A DNA stretch of 64,000 nucleotides from Daucus carota subsp. sativus (GCF_001625215.2 NC_030382.2:34706610-34770609), one strand, 5' to 3'; shown: positions 11,351 through 23,756, counted from the stretch's first letter. Numbers and translations: made by a program. Notes: generated by a model not told the origin, from the sequence alone.

Positions 11351-11752
11351 TCCCTGCAAGAGAAGTGACGTGTAATATTGTTGTTCTGTTATTTTGCTTA
11401 TGTTCTGGTTTGTTTTTGTAAAATATACTTAAAGTTACATAAGCTTGCCGCTGTTAAGTAGATGAGCAATTACAAATTTACAAAATGGGTCGACATCAGT
11501 GCAATTCAGAGATTACCTGTAATACAGGGAAAACTAAATACTGAATTAACTGTAGGAGGGCCGAGGGCTGAAGAGATGTCCAAAACTCGACGTCAATATT
11601 CTGATGTATTCTTCTGACTAAAACTTGTTACTGCTCAAACAAATTCTTTCTTCTCTTATTTTTTTTGCCAAGTAACGTCTAATTCGGACATAAGTAATGT
11701 CTAATTCCGACAAGAAACGCTAGAACAGAGGCAAGGACTCACCACGAGGTAG

Positions 11753-12036
11753 ACCATCTCCAATCATAATTTTATAAATGAAGCAACTTCATCTTCATAT
11801 CATCTTTCACCTTTTTCACTTTATATCTTTATCCAACTCCAACCATTACTTCATTTTATAAATAAAGCAATTTTTGCTTTATCTTCAAGTTCAACTTCAT
11901 ATATAGAGTATTAGAGTAGGATAGTGCATGAATTTATATTTAAAGATAGAGTAATAGATGATTGGAGATGGATTACTCTATTTATAAAGTTAAAAGTGAA
12001 GAAATATAAAGTTTAGAGTGATGGTTGGAGATGTCC
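11753..12036. mobile_element. MITE with GACCATCTCCAATC-like ends
   Basis: About 284 bp just downstream of the CASP-like gene. The left end GACCATCTCCAATC is mirrored by GGACATCTCCAACC at the right, with TAG/TAA-like flanks. The interior is AT-rich. Exact boundaries and superfamily are uncertain. Confidence 0.6.
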
Positions 12037-12460
12037 TAACTCAAATTACATAATTAAAATAGATGGTCGGACTTGAAACCAGCAAGCAAATGGCAACAGA
12101 AAGTTGAGTTTTCGGCCTTTCTCTAGATATAAGAAGTACCGCAAGAAACAAACTCCAATTCAAAAAACATCACGCCCTGTCTAGACGGTATAGTTTAGTG
12201 GGGCAGTGACCATGGACCGGGACCTAATTTTTGCAGATTTTGCTGTCTTAGTAGTTAAAAAAGTAATACGATTTTTTTTATTGATACATTTCGCACTTCA
12301 CAAATCATTTCTAATACCAAGATCATTCAGTTTTTGTTTTCTCTCCTTTCTCGCCAAGATGGCAAGATCATTCACATGTTATCTACATCCTTGTTAAACT
12401 CATACGACTTGCTGTATATAACTAGCAAGTAATGGTACTTACACTTGTTTACAGCACATA

Positions 12461-13335
12461 CAGCCCCGGTTCTGAGGGCAGGCCAGAGGGCAGTGGCCTA
12501 GGGCCCCAGACCAAGAGGGGCCCCAAAAAATTTTAAGTTATTTAATTATATTATTTTTTTTTGTCAAAAAATTATTATTTTCATTTATATCATTATTTTT
12601 AAGGTAGAAAATATTAAAGTCAGAATAATTATTATTTTTAAGTTAGTTTTTTTGACATAGAAAATATTAAAATTGATTGACAAAATAATTAAATTAATAA
12701 ATAAGAAAAATGAAAGAAAAAATTGAAAGGCAAAGAGAACTTGTTGATAAGAAAAATTAAAAGTGATACACAAGAAATAATACAACAGATCCATAACACA
12801 TTACACATCCAAATACCCAACCCAATTTTATCTCAGCCCGCTGCTCGTCTTTCTTTCTTCCCTCGTCTCCATCCCTTTGTCTCCATTAAATATGAATACT
12901 TCCCAAGAAAAATAAGCCGTTGTAACCATTAAATCTCTTGGAATCTTCATATATTCTTAACTATGACAATTATTTCCTTCTACAATTTAAATAGAGATAA
13001 GTTGCAGTTGGAAGGCGCATCACTTGTGAGTTTTATTATCTATGAATTGAAGTTATTCAGAGATTCTGCAATTGATAAATCAAGGGTTTCTTGGTCAACA
13101 ATGAATTGAAGTTATCATCAATGATTTTGCATTTCGAAAAACTCGTAGAAATCATTTTTTTATGAAATGTTAGGATTGTGTATTAATAACATTATTTATA
13201 TATTGTTTGGAAGTTTTTTTTGTAATATATTTCAGTAAAAATTTGATGATTTAAATATTTTCACATTTTTTTAAAAGGGCCCCAATTTTTTATTTTTTTT
13301 GGCCTACGGTCCCCGAAAGTTCCGGACCCGGCCTG
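12461..13335. mobile_element. Non-autonomous hAT element (875 bp)
   Basis: Begins CAGCCCCGG and ends CCGGCCTG, with GGGGCCCC-type subterminal sequence on both sides and a perfect 8-bp target duplication AGCACATA (12453-12460 and 13336-13343). The AT-rich interior holds only spurious open frames. Confidence 0.92.
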
Positions 13336-13429
13336 AGCACATATTATTTGTACAGCTTAGTGGTATAAATAATACAGTACATAAATAATATATAGAAAAT
13401 TAACTTGAAAATTCTGTATACATGCTGAC

Positions 13430-13838
13430 TAGGGTTCATGTCACAGCGGCACGGGCATGCCCGATTGGGCATGCCAGACTGGGCATGCCCTGGGCATGCC
13501 TTTTGTCCATTTGGCATGCTTTTTTACTAATTTTTTATATAAATAATAAAATTTATATAAATATTATATCTTATAAATATTGAAAATTTTAAAAATATAG
13601 TCTAACGTCATAGTTAAATATTAGATAAACTACTAATATAAATTAGTACTGTAATAAGTTCTGTTCTTAATATTTACTAACTTTTGTTATATTTGTAAGT
13701 GCACTTTAGTATCGATCCTGTAATGATGCAGCAGTTTTTGCTATATTTAATGGAAAATGGCATACCATTTGGGCATGCCTTTTTGTAAAATACATGCCTA
13801 TAGGCATGCCAGTGAGAACTGCCGTGACATGTACCCTA
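13430..13838. mobile_element. Non-autonomous hAT MITE with GGCATGCC subterminal repeats
   Basis: 409 bp, ends TAGGGTTCATGTCAC and TAGGGTACATGTCAC (inverted), perfect 8-bp duplication ATGCTGAC (13422-13429, 13839-13846). Many copies of GGGCATGCC cluster near both ends, as expected for transposase-binding subterminal repeats. Confidence 0.93.
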
Positions 13839-13999
13839 ATGCTGACCGCATTTTTGCAGCCAGCAATATGTAATTTATTGTAATGCTGCCGTCTCTTTTG
13901 CCTGGCACGCGTTTGCTTATAATCAACATACAAAAGATGCAAAGAGAATCGTACTAATGATTTCAAATTTGATCTACACAATCTACACATTATCTTCCA

Positions 14000-16900
14000 C
14001 TAAAATTTGACTTTTGTAGCATCCCCACTTCTTTCCCACACCTCCACTTGTTTTCTCGCACTTTCTTGCTTATTTTTAATTGCATGAACATCATTTCGAC
14101 TATATGAAGGAGCCAGAACACAAGGACTTGAATCAGAGGGATGCTTAACCATTGACTCAATCTTAAACCTTTTATTCACTTCTTCGTGTTCACGGCAAGT
14201 CATTGTCTCGGAGCACACTTCTGTGGCTTTTGGCGGAATCGTTGGTTTATACTTCATCAGCTTTGCATATTCGTTCAATGTATGATACATATAATCATAT
14301 ACATTTTCCATCTTCAATCCTTCTTGGATAAAGTTGCTTCCTGCTCTTCCAATTCTCTGAGCCTAGCATTTCGATGAAAAATGAATTAATAATTTGTTTG
14401 GGAACTTGAATTTCATTTGAAATCCTGAATTTGATCAAATGACATATTTGGATATACAAAAAAGTCGGATCTGAATTTCATTTGAAATTGAAGACATTCA
14501 AATACTAGTATAAAACTGAGAATTTGAAATGACGTCTGAGATCATGTCATTTGAAATTCAAAATTTGAAATGGAATACATGTTTCCATACACAGTCTAAT
14601 AGAAATGGGGACCATGTAAAGTAAGATGTGCCCATATGTTCTCCTTCTCAGAAGACAAAAACAGAATATATTTTCTTACCTTCTTGTGATGTGAATTTCC
14701 CCAATCAACTGCAAATTTAATTGATCTGCACTTGTTATTGTTATTTACCGGCCAGTAATGTACCAGCGGCTGTAAACTTCTAGTAAAAAAATCGTAGAAC
14801 TGTGGCTTAACTACAAGAGCCATTGAATCACAAGCTAGAATGTACTTTTCACTAACTGACCAAGCTCTTCCTTCGATATATATCTTGTATCTAGAGAGTA
14901 CGCAAACAAGAGCAAGAGGAATAAATAAAATTAGGAGTATTAAAATAATTAGGCCATAATGAACATAAAAACAGGACAGAACTTTATAGCCTAATTAATG
15001 GTTTAATCACCAACCTATGAGTGCATTGGTTTGCTAAGTTAGTTTGTTTGAACCCTTTCTTTGACTCAGCGCCCCAGTCCTGCAATTTAGAAATACATAA
15101 CAAGGGGGTTTACTACTGATACACAAAAAAAGGAAGAATAGATAGGTTCGTCACATCAAAACAAGATCTCCGATCATACTTCTATAGGTTCGTCAAGTTT
15201 GCTTGCCGTTTTATTTTACAAAATCTGTTGAATAAAATTTATTTTTTAATGGTTGAAGCAGTTTATGGTGTAGCATATAAAAAACGCCGAAAAGTAGAAA
15301 TCCTAATATTTTTTGTCCTAAGCACAGAAATCGGCACTCAAACAAAAAACTGGACAATGAATGTTAAACCATCATCTGCCAAAGAAATAACCATTTTTCA
15401 TTAAATAAAATATGGTTCGTTATGGTGTTATGGAGAGTTTGTTTCTACAAGATAAAATTTGTTATTTCTGTTCTTTGAAAAGGCTATATATAGCATTTGT
15501 ATATTGTCGAACCAGATTCAGATCAGTCAAGCATCTAATTTTTTATAGTATAATTTGTTCCTTTCAGTTTAAAAATAATCTGTAGCCAAACATCAATTAA
15601 ATTAATGCCTTGAGTCCTGATTCCTAACCAGGCTTGCCTGCACGCTCGACTGTCAGTATCTTATAGATGTAGTGCTATCATTTTCTTCTTGATCAGTTTC
15701 GAAGCTTATGAAAAAAACAAGTAATAAAAAAAAAGGACCACTTACAACTTGATATAGTCGAGCATTCCAGTCATTCTTGTTAGTAACATTGCAGTTCATC
15801 AGCGCTCGCCTGTTTTTACTCACCCATGCATTCCCTTTCCAATATGCATAAGGTATTCTTTTCCTCCAAGTTGTTTTCTTATTGCCATTTTTCATCTCAT
15901 TTTTAAGAGACGCCCATGGTCTTATATTGAGCTCGGCCCTGACAAATTAATAAAATGTGATCACGTTACTACACGAGTAATGGTATCTTAAATTATTGAA
16001 TGTGATGTAGTGAAGTTTCATCATACCAGCCCCAGAATGACCAATCGGGAAAAACCAAATCCAAAGTTGAATCGTCGCCACAATAATGAAACAATGGGGG
16101 TGGACTTGATGCATTGACTCCCATATAATCTCTCATAGGGATCACTGGAGTGTCACCACACTGGAACATGAAATCGAGGTCTGGTATTTTACCTGGATAA
16201 AGCTTTAGAAGCTGTAGTATTCCCCATATCGTAAACACATCTCTTGTTTGGAAAACATCCTTATATTTCTCCATGTACAATTTTCCATCAACTATAATAA
16301 TCCTGAGACTGGCCTTATGCATTCCACTCTCGACAATTTCTTTCGTAATTCCAGTCCTTTTCCATGGTCTTAAATCTTCGTAAATCCACCTGAAATACTC
16401 AGGACATTGTCGAGCTGAAGAATCATCGGTGGTGAACAATATTGGATTCTTAGCTGGACATGTTTGTGTAGCGTTCCCGGCAGAACAGTCAAGTTGATAT
16501 GTAATTTTATTATGATTTAATACTAGAGATGATTTCTGGAAAGGCGCGCCTGTAAAAATGGACTGAGAGAAGTGAAATCTGTTAAGAGGAAATAATATTG
16601 ATTTTTAAATCATAATTAAAACATTTAGTAAAGTACCAATAGAACTTAAAGAATCATTTTACAAACAGAGCAAAATAATTCACATGCTACATCCATCTAG
16701 TGTGGATCTACTGACAAAAAGCGGTTAATTAACTCACGCGATTTGGCTATAAATGACATTTAAATAATGCCAATAATGCTTAATGAAGGTTACTAATGGT
16801 GCTTGAATTATTAAAAGAGAATGATCTACTGTCATTAGTCTAATTCCATTATAATATATCCTAATTACAAAAATGCGTTTCTGAATAAGCTACTCTACTT

Positions 16901-17499
16901 TGCAATACCATTCTTCCTTAAAAGAATCCCCTTTATCAAGACTTTCTGCATTAGATAATTGATTTGTCTTCCACATATAGTTACTAGATAATGCAGTTCA
17001 AGAAACACATATCATGCAGTAATTAACCTCTGTTTTCTCAAATTGAGAACGAGGTCGGTTTACATCTCAACCTCTCCAGACCCTGCTTCCGCTGATCCTT
17101 CTGAGAGATTCTCGCTGTGAAATTCTCTTCATTCTAGGCCTAATATACTAAGAAGCTAACAAAAGCTCTATATCTTCAAAGACAAATTATAATAAAGAAG
17201 CTGACTTATCATATAAGATCATTTTCATGATTTCTTAGCCACATGATGATAAAACAGAGGATCTCGAAACTTACAATATCGAGCCACCGTGTAGCGTAAA
17301 GGCCTCCGAAAAACATAACTATACAAAAGAGAGTGGCACTTCTGACAGCTCCAATCTTCAAAGCTGGAGCCATTATTTTTGAGTAAAAAGATTGAGCTTC
17401 ACTCCACCAAAACTTAAACTTGTGAGTAGCTGCATCATGGTTCTCATCCTCGCCTTCATCCATGCTTATCACGCCGTCGTTTGGGAGCGTTTCCTTCAT
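14000..17499 (-). CDS. GT90 (DUF821/CAP10) O-glucosyltransferase-like Golgi protein
   Basis: Six exons on the minus strand: 17275-17499, 16027-16562, 15746-15938, 15015-15079, 14680-14890 and 14000-14362. All junctions are GT-AG and in phase, giving 530 residues. Residues 1-53 are cytosolic. One membrane anchor follows (about 54-72), giving a type II protein expected in the ER or Golgi lumen. The rest is a full plant GT90 domain related to animal Rumi protein O-glucosyltransferases. Landmarks in order: CPEYFRWIYEDLRPW, then PDWSFWGWAE at the exon 2-3 junction, AYWKGNAW, LANQC, KYILACDSM, HYWPVN, KFAVDWGNSH and YVYDYMYHTLNEYAKL-like segments near the C terminus. There is no KDEL end. Donor and acceptor sugars are unknown in plants. 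The exon 2 acceptor at 16563-16564 was chosen because a nearer CAG breaks the frame. An in-frame ATG at 17580 could extend the N terminus by 27 residues. Intron 5 holds a likely MITE at about 14394-14594. Confidence 0.92.
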
Positions 17500-17842
17500 G
17501 GTTTGCTCCCCGGAGAGATTTTGAAGGAGAGGAAAAGAGTGTGAGAAGAGAGGGAGAAGTTGTTTATGACTTACCAACACAGAACTAAAGTTCTAACAGT
17601 TGACCAATGCAATATAGTGTGGGAACTCTAGGCTGCACCATGAAGAGTTGAATTTGATCATATATGAAAATTGACGGGGTCATTGAGTACAAATATGCTT
17701 TGTTTAGGAACATGTTTGTGTTCTATACAAATATAAAGAACCGAGCACCAGGATTACTGCAATATAAAAGGTAGGTAGAGTTTTTATGATTCACAAAAAA
17801 GCACTGTGCTTCATGGAATTTCAAAAATCATAAAATAAATTA
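17500..17842. other. Upstream region of the GT90 gene
   Basis: Probable promoter and leader of the minus-strand gene. I see no clear TATA box and no other feature. Confidence 0.4.
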
Positions 17843-18645
17843 GGGATCTTTTTAAAAATACCCATCTGTAAAATTATTTTTTTAAAAATACTACCATCTT
17901 TTTCATTGTTTTTAAAAATACCTTTTCATAAAATTTTTTTTTCAAAAATACGATTTGCAACTTTTGCAACCTCATTTGCAACCTTGGGCGGCGCAGCCGT
18001 AAAAGTTGCAAATGAGGTTGCAAAAGTTGCAAATTAAGTTGCAAATTAAGTTGCAAAAGTTGCAAAAAAAAATAGAAAGTTGCAACTGTTGCAACTGTTG
18101 CAACTGCAATTGCAACTAGTTCAACTGAAAACTGTAAGTTGCAAAAGTTGCAAATGAGGTTGCAAATGAAGTTGCAACTGCAGTTGCAACTTTTGCAACT
18201 GCAGTTGCAACTTCATTTGCAACCTCAGTTGCAACTAAATGCAACTGAAAACTGTAAGTAACAACAGATGTATGGTGTGCCCCTGGCGGGGCCATTAGAT
18301 TACAATAGAATCAACTGAATGCAACCATATGCAACTGAATGCAACCATATGCAACCATATATGCAATTACAAATCCTGATTTCAAGTTCCAGTTTTCAAA
18401 TGTCATTTTCGACCTCATTTTCGGAATCGATATATATATATGTCGAAAATGACATTTGAAAACTGGAACTTGAAATCAGGTTGCAACACGGCTGGCGCCG
18501 CCTGTAGTTGCAAATGAGGTTGCAAAAGTTGCAAACAGTATTTTTGAAAAAAAAAATTTATGAAAAGATATTTTTAAAAATAATTCTGGAAGGTAGTATT
18601 TTTGAAAACAATAAAAGAAAAGGTAGGTAGTTTTGTAGATTTCCC
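17843..18645. mobile_element. Non-autonomous Mutator-like element rich in TGCAAC repeats
   Basis: 803 bp with long imperfect inverted repeats (roughly 150 bp each side: GGG, then runs of TTTTCAAAAATACTACC, then TTGCAACTTTTGCAACCTC and GGCGGCGC). A perfect 9-bp duplication AATAAATTA flanks it (17834-17842, 18646-18654). The body is dozens of TTGCAA/TGCAAC units in both orientations, plus an internal inverted repeat around 18380-18480. The 9-bp duplication suggests Mutator-type insertion, though the flank is AT-rich. A leucine-rich minus-strand frame inside is an artefact of the repeat. Confidence 0.75.
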
Positions 18646-20705
18646 AATAAATTAAAGAATCCCATAAAACCTACCGTTTTATAGAATTCAAGAAAATACT
18701 TTTGATATTATAAAATTTTAATGAATTTTATTCCAATTAGTTATCATTGCATTTTTAAATATAATTTAAAATTTTAATTAGATACCGATAGATTATGATT
18801 ATTTGAAATGCTAATTGAATACACAAGATTCTGATAATTTTTAAAATCTAAGTTGAATATACCTCGATCTCATGAATGATTTTTAAAAAAAAAAAATCGA
18901 TTGAATACCACCTCTAAAATTCTGAAAATAAGTACATTATTCAACACCACAACTCCACGAGTATAAAAAACATACTAATTTAGAAAGCAAATATATCTAT
19001 TCTTGACACAAAATTATAATTTTTTTTCTATAAACAAATGAGTTATTTGTCCTAATAAGAAATGTTGAATATTTATTAAAATTTGAATTCTAAAAATAAT
19101 ATATAAATAATAAAATACGATTTCAAAAATATATGATATAATTAATATTATTCCTAATACAACTAATTTTTAAGATTACAATTGAGGGTTTGGTCGAATA
19201 CCAGCATGAATCGGGGAACCAGTCCTATGGAGAAAATCAATGACTTTTCTCCTCTCCTTGTTGGTTTTCTACCGGAAAAAGCTAGCTAGATTTTTCTTAT
19301 CAACACAGTACAGTGTATCGGTCATTATCTCTTGATTGTACAAAAGAAATTGTCTCAAAGGTCGTCACATGGAGACTGTTTTCATGTTTCACGCTCTTCA
19401 AACCAAATCCAAATGAAAATAGAATTTAAATTCTAAAATTTTAATCGATATGATATATTAGGAACGAACCAAGCAAATATGCTGAATCTCAAATTTTGAG
19501 CCCGCGTTTTCATAAGAATTAGAATTGTTTTCTTTATATCAGATTTATATCTAGTTTTGTTGATAATTATTATATAGGAGATGATATTATTTTTTATTCA
19601 ACTATATTGTGTATTAAAAAATCATATTAGAAATTGATTAAAAAGCGTAGCTATACAATTAAATTGATTAAAAAACATATTAGAAAATCATATTAATTTT
19701 CTTATTAGTGATTACCTATTTTATTTAATTATTGTTGTATAATAGAATTTTTCATATGAGAATAAATTGGTCTTTCTTCAAACATCTATGGTATACATAG
19801 TATATTAGTATGATATGCTTATGTATTTATTAAGTAATCTGGACTCGTAATTTTCGTACAAATTAGTAATTACAATTAATGTTTGAGGCACCTGATATTA
19901 GATTCGAAACTATGTGTGTGTTTGGCACCGCCTTTTAAGCCCAGCTTTTGGCACCGCTTTTTATGTCCAGTTTCTGTAATTATAAGTTAAAAACAATTAT
20001 TTGTATCGTTTGTATAAAAAATCAAGAAATACTTATAAAAAATTAATAATATTAACTTCTGTTTCACGGCTTCTATTTATTTTCCAAACACTTTAATTAT
20101 TTATAAGTTTTACTTTAGTTATAATATATATTCAATTATTTACTTTAAGTAGAAAACACTTATTTTATATTTATCCAAATGACGGCGTCATTTATTTGCA
20201 CTTTAGCACAACGAGTATTTCATATGCAATAATGGGATTACTAAAACGTTGTACATTATTGTCAATATTTTTTAATGCCTGTCCGACAAGTTGTCGTCAA
20301 GGAAAATTTAAGTTATGCTCCGGTTCTGATGTGAGATTGCAAGTATTGTTTGTTTTGAAGGGGGGACTGATATAGCGTTTTTGTTTTGAAGTAAGTTTGG
20401 TGGGCCGAGATATTGTTGTAGTACACTAGTATTAGTGAGGCGGTACCACAACTGTTAAGTCGACCACCACAGGTCCATACTCCATACAGTATGCACCAAT
20501 AATTCCTTTTAAAATTAATAGCATATGCGTGATATTTTTACAAATATATTTCTTTTAAAAGAATTCGTTCTTTTTATTTTGAAGGAACAAGAGAACAATA
20601 GCCTGACCGAAGGTTTAGTCTTGTTCTTTTTAGGTGCCAAACAGGTTATTTATAAAAATATATTGATATATATAATGTAGGTAAAGTTTTTGTAGTACTC
20701 ATTTT
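18646..20705. other. AT-rich intergenic DNA with MITE debris
   Basis: No gene seen. Around 18.76-18.96 kb lie AAAATC-rich motifs like the MITE at 5181. Around 19.91-20.18 kb is a TTTGGCACCGC-type piece resembling a short MITE. Confidence 0.45.
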
Positions 20706-21528
20706 TAGGGATGTGCATGGTGCGGTTCGGTGCGGTTCGATGCGGTTTGCACCTAAAACCGCAACCGGAACCGCAAAGGTGCGGTTTCTAAAATTGAAAA
20801 CCGAAACCAAACCAAACACCATTGGTACGGTTCGGTTTATAACATGAGCGATTTCGGTTTCATATGGTGCGGTTCGGTTTTCAAACTGTGAAAGTCTCGT
20901 TAATATTTCCGCGGCACATTACCAGTAAGAAGAGCATCACCACATTCTGAGCTAATCATCTAAATTTGAGCAAATTAAAAGTGTAATAGGAATAATACAA
21001 ATTGTCATATCAGCAAGTGTAATAGCCTAATAGAAATATCCTACATTATATCAACACAAATGTCCAATCCAAATATGTGATACAGAGTAGTGACTAAAGT
21101 AAATATTAACCTGTGAACTGAAAATTTTGGCCGCAGCCTGTAAGTGCCAATATTCCTAGCTTTAAGCAGGATAGTTTTGAACACCTTGAGATGGATTTCA
21201 ACCCTGCAAAGACATAAACTTTAAAATGTGAAGAATGACCGGCAGCACGCAGCAGTTTGGCAAGTGTATAAAAATAATTATATATTTTATAATAAATATA
21301 ATTTACATATTATATTTAAATATATAAAATAAATAAATATTAAAATTATTGCGGTTCGGTTCGGTTTGTATTCGGTTTTAAAATTTTCGAAAACCAAAAC
21401 CAAATACAAAGTATCGGTGCGGTTTTTATTCGGTTCGATTTTTATTTGGTGCGGTTTTATATGGTGCGGTTTTGTACGGTTTTTGCAGTTTTTGGTTCGG
21501 TTCGCGGTTCTGTTTCTGCTCATCCCTA
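20706..21528. mobile_element. Non-autonomous hAT element with GGTTCGGT subterminal repeats
   Basis: 823 bp, ends TAGGGATGTGCATGG and TAGGGATGAGCAGAA (inverted), perfect 8-bp duplication CTCATTTT (20698-20705, 21529-21536). Both subterminal regions are runs of TGCGGTTCGGT and its complement AACCGAACCGCA, which create repetitive open frames (NRT/KPNRT) that are not genes. Confidence 0.95.
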
Positions 21529-21786
21529 CTCATTTTAGTGGAGTGTAGAAGCCCTCATTCTTTAAAATTGAGTAAAATTTAATCTAATTATTTTAATTTC
21601 ATTTTTTTTGTTTAACAATATTTTTAAATATACAACAAACTAGAAATTATGTTCTACAACGTAATCAATATCCACAACAGTGAATTTATTAAATCGCAAG
21701 ACATATTTTTTTTTTGTTTTTTTTTTGACGGAATCGCAAGACATATTAAACATATTGTAGCGTCCTGTAATTAACGATGTGTCTTT

Positions 21787-22034
21787 GTGGCCGTTTGGGT
21801 GAGCTTAAAATAAGTGTTTCTTGCTTAAAATAAAAAAGTGAAATAGAAGTTAGAAGTTAGTTAAGACTTATAAGTGATTGAAGTGTTTGGGAAAAAAGCA
21901 GAAGTCATGAAACAAAAGCTAGGAATCTTAGCTTTTTATAAGTGCTTCTCGACTTTTTACACAAGCGGTACGAAATAAGTGCTTCTAACTTAAAAGTCCA
22001 GAAGCGGGGCTTTTTAGCCCCGCCAAACAGCCAC
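21787..22034. mobile_element. MITE with GTGGCCGTTTGG ends
   Basis: 248 bp with inverted ends GTGGCCGTTTGG and GTGGCTGTTTGG, flanked by TTT on both sides. The interior has the TTAAAATAAGTG and ACTTATAAGTG motifs also seen in the composite at 41.6-42.4 kb. Superfamily not fixed. Confidence 0.65.
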
Positions 22035-22364
22035 TTTATATTAAACTTTTTTTTGAAGGCAGTCTTTATATTAAACTTGGTAAGCTAATTAATTTTATAT
22101 GTGGATATCATATATGCCTTTATATTTATATTTTAATTAACGGTGTAGTGTACATCGTTATTTAAGCTAGAATCAATAAAAATATAACATGAGTCATTTT
22201 GCATCAATGCTATCCAATTTGATAGGATTTTTATACGCTTTATTCTAAAACGTATCATATATGTAATTTTAGTATCCCAACATTATTTGTAACTGTCCAT
22301 CAAATATACAAAAACTAGAAATAATATCGAATAATATATTTATTCGATCAAGTGTGATAATTAG

Positions 22365-22758
22365 TTAACATGGAAATCTACACCAACAAAGGGGATCTTT
22401 ATAGGGACCAACCGGAGCTCTGCAGTAAGCCGTTGCAGCAGGCCCAAAACGATATTTACAATTATCCCAGCAATTATCGTCAGCCTTTTCATTCTTCGGA
22501 CAAAATGGAACTGGTACCGTTAATATCGGACTCTCGCATGTTTTTCCAGCAACGCATGTTGCATATATCGCTATCACAAATAAAACGTTATTATAAGTTC
22601 TGATAACACAAATATCAAACTTTAATTTAAAATCATTATAGCTACCGAGGAGATAAAAATCTATAAAACTGAAACAAGTAAGAAATTAAAAATATTTATA
22701 GAAAAGAAAAAGTACCTAAAATCAGAGCACAGAGAATTTTAACCGACTGCTTTTCCAT
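22365..22758 (-). CDS. Defensin-like (DEFL) secreted cysteine-rich peptide
   Basis: Two exons on the minus strand, 22716-22758 (starting ATG) and 22365-22570, separated by a GT-AG intron, giving 82 residues. Exon 1 plus the start of exon 2 encode a signal peptide (about residues 1-23). The mature region has eight cysteines at 26, 38, 48, 52, 64, 76, 78 and 82. The C-x3-C pair (48/52) and the later C-x-C pair (76/78) are the core of the cysteine-stabilised alpha-beta fold. A split in the signal peptide is typical of plant DEFL genes. The Gly-x-Cys signature of classical defensins is not obvious, and the C-terminal CWCRFPC spacing is unusual, so it is a divergent family member. Function (antimicrobial or signalling) cannot be decided from sequence. 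A TATA box lies about 100 bp upstream. Confidence 0.82.
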
Positions 22759-22856
22759 AATAATGTTACTAATCGTGTCTCTGTTGCCGACGCGAATCCA
22801 CCAAAACCGAAAGTATAAGAAGGAACTTATGAGAAATATGCACACATATCTCCCCA

Positions 22857-22865
22857 TTTATATAC
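22857..22865 (-). promoter_or_regulatory. TATA box of the defensin-like gene
   Basis: TATATAAAT on the minus strand, about 100 bp upstream of the ATG at 22758. Confidence 0.65.
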
Positions 22866-23396
22866 TTGTAACGGAATTTAAAAATTAAATGATAATAAAT
22901 GTGAAATCACAAATTAGCTTTTTTGTCACGATCTTCCATAATTTTTTAAAATAAGTGAGTGTTGTGAATAATGTTTAACTTTCTTTAAAAGTGAAGAAAG
23001 AAAGCATCTATAATTAGTAACTTGCGTATAATAAACAAATCTATATAAAATATGAAAAGCGGAGTAAAAAAAAATTCATTTCTTTTGTATAAAAATTTGG
23101 GAAAACTTGTACTTGTATAAAATTCCGTAAGTCTTCAAAAGGCTAGGCTCACAATACTGATGCAACAAATATTTTGTTGCGTGTATAATACCATTGCATA
23201 TAAAAGGTCATATAGTATAAGAGAATCCTATTTATGTTTTGCCATGGTTGATAATCTTTTTTTTCTTTCTTTAAATAAATAAGGGCCACATGCTCAATTC
23301 TCCATCGCGGTCATACTTCCTAGCAATCTACCCTCTATATAACTCCCATCAGAGCTCAATTCTCCCAACAATCCTCACAATTATCAAAATATTACG

Positions 23397-23756
23397 TATC
23401 CGTTTGGGAGTGCAGTTCAAATTGTTGTGCTGTCAGAAAAAGTGATAGTGAAAAAAGTGGTGTTATAAAAATCAGATAATTGTTTGGTAATTTTATATAT
23501 TTGATTATTTTGAGTTGTAATATAAAAAATAATATTTTTGGTAGGTTTGATAGTGAAATTTGTAACAGTTTCTTGCAAAAGCTAAAATACAGCTTTTTTT
23601 CAAAAGCATGAGAGTGACCCGTTTTTTCCAAAAACAACTTTTCATCTGAAAACTATTGTTTGGAAAAGTTGTATTTAGATTTATCAAATAATTTTTCATC
23701 TGCTTTTTAGCAAAAAACTATTGTTGCTGCTTATAAAAGCAATATCAAACAGTACC
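23397..23756. mobile_element. Probable MITE with CCGTTTGGGAG-type ends
   Basis: The left end TATCCGTTTGGGAGTGCA and the right end TGCTGCTTATAAAAGC... CAAACAGTACC look like degenerate inverted ends. Minus-strand open frames of 60-80 codons inside have no recognisable content. Boundaries approximate. Confidence 0.4.

Noticed and set aside
12181..12230. Possible tRNA-like sequence
   Set aside because: No cloverleaf could be formed; the GTTCGA-like T-loop context is missing.
13706..13990. 94-codon minus-strand open frame near the GT90 gene
   Set aside because: Partly inside the hAT MITE at 13430 and downstream of the GT90 stop codon; no family resemblance.
17874..18065. Leucine-rich minus-strand open frame
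   Set aside because: Product of translating TTGCAA/TGCAAC repeats inside the Mutator-like element.
17900..18540. Array of short repeats that could suggest a CRISPR-like or satellite array
   Set aside because: Repeat words occur in both orientations with irregular spacing inside transposon arms, and the window is clearly a plant nuclear genome.
21287..21548. Open frames on both strands with NRT/KPNRT repeats
   Set aside because: They come from the GGTTCGGT subterminal repeats of the hAT element at 20706.
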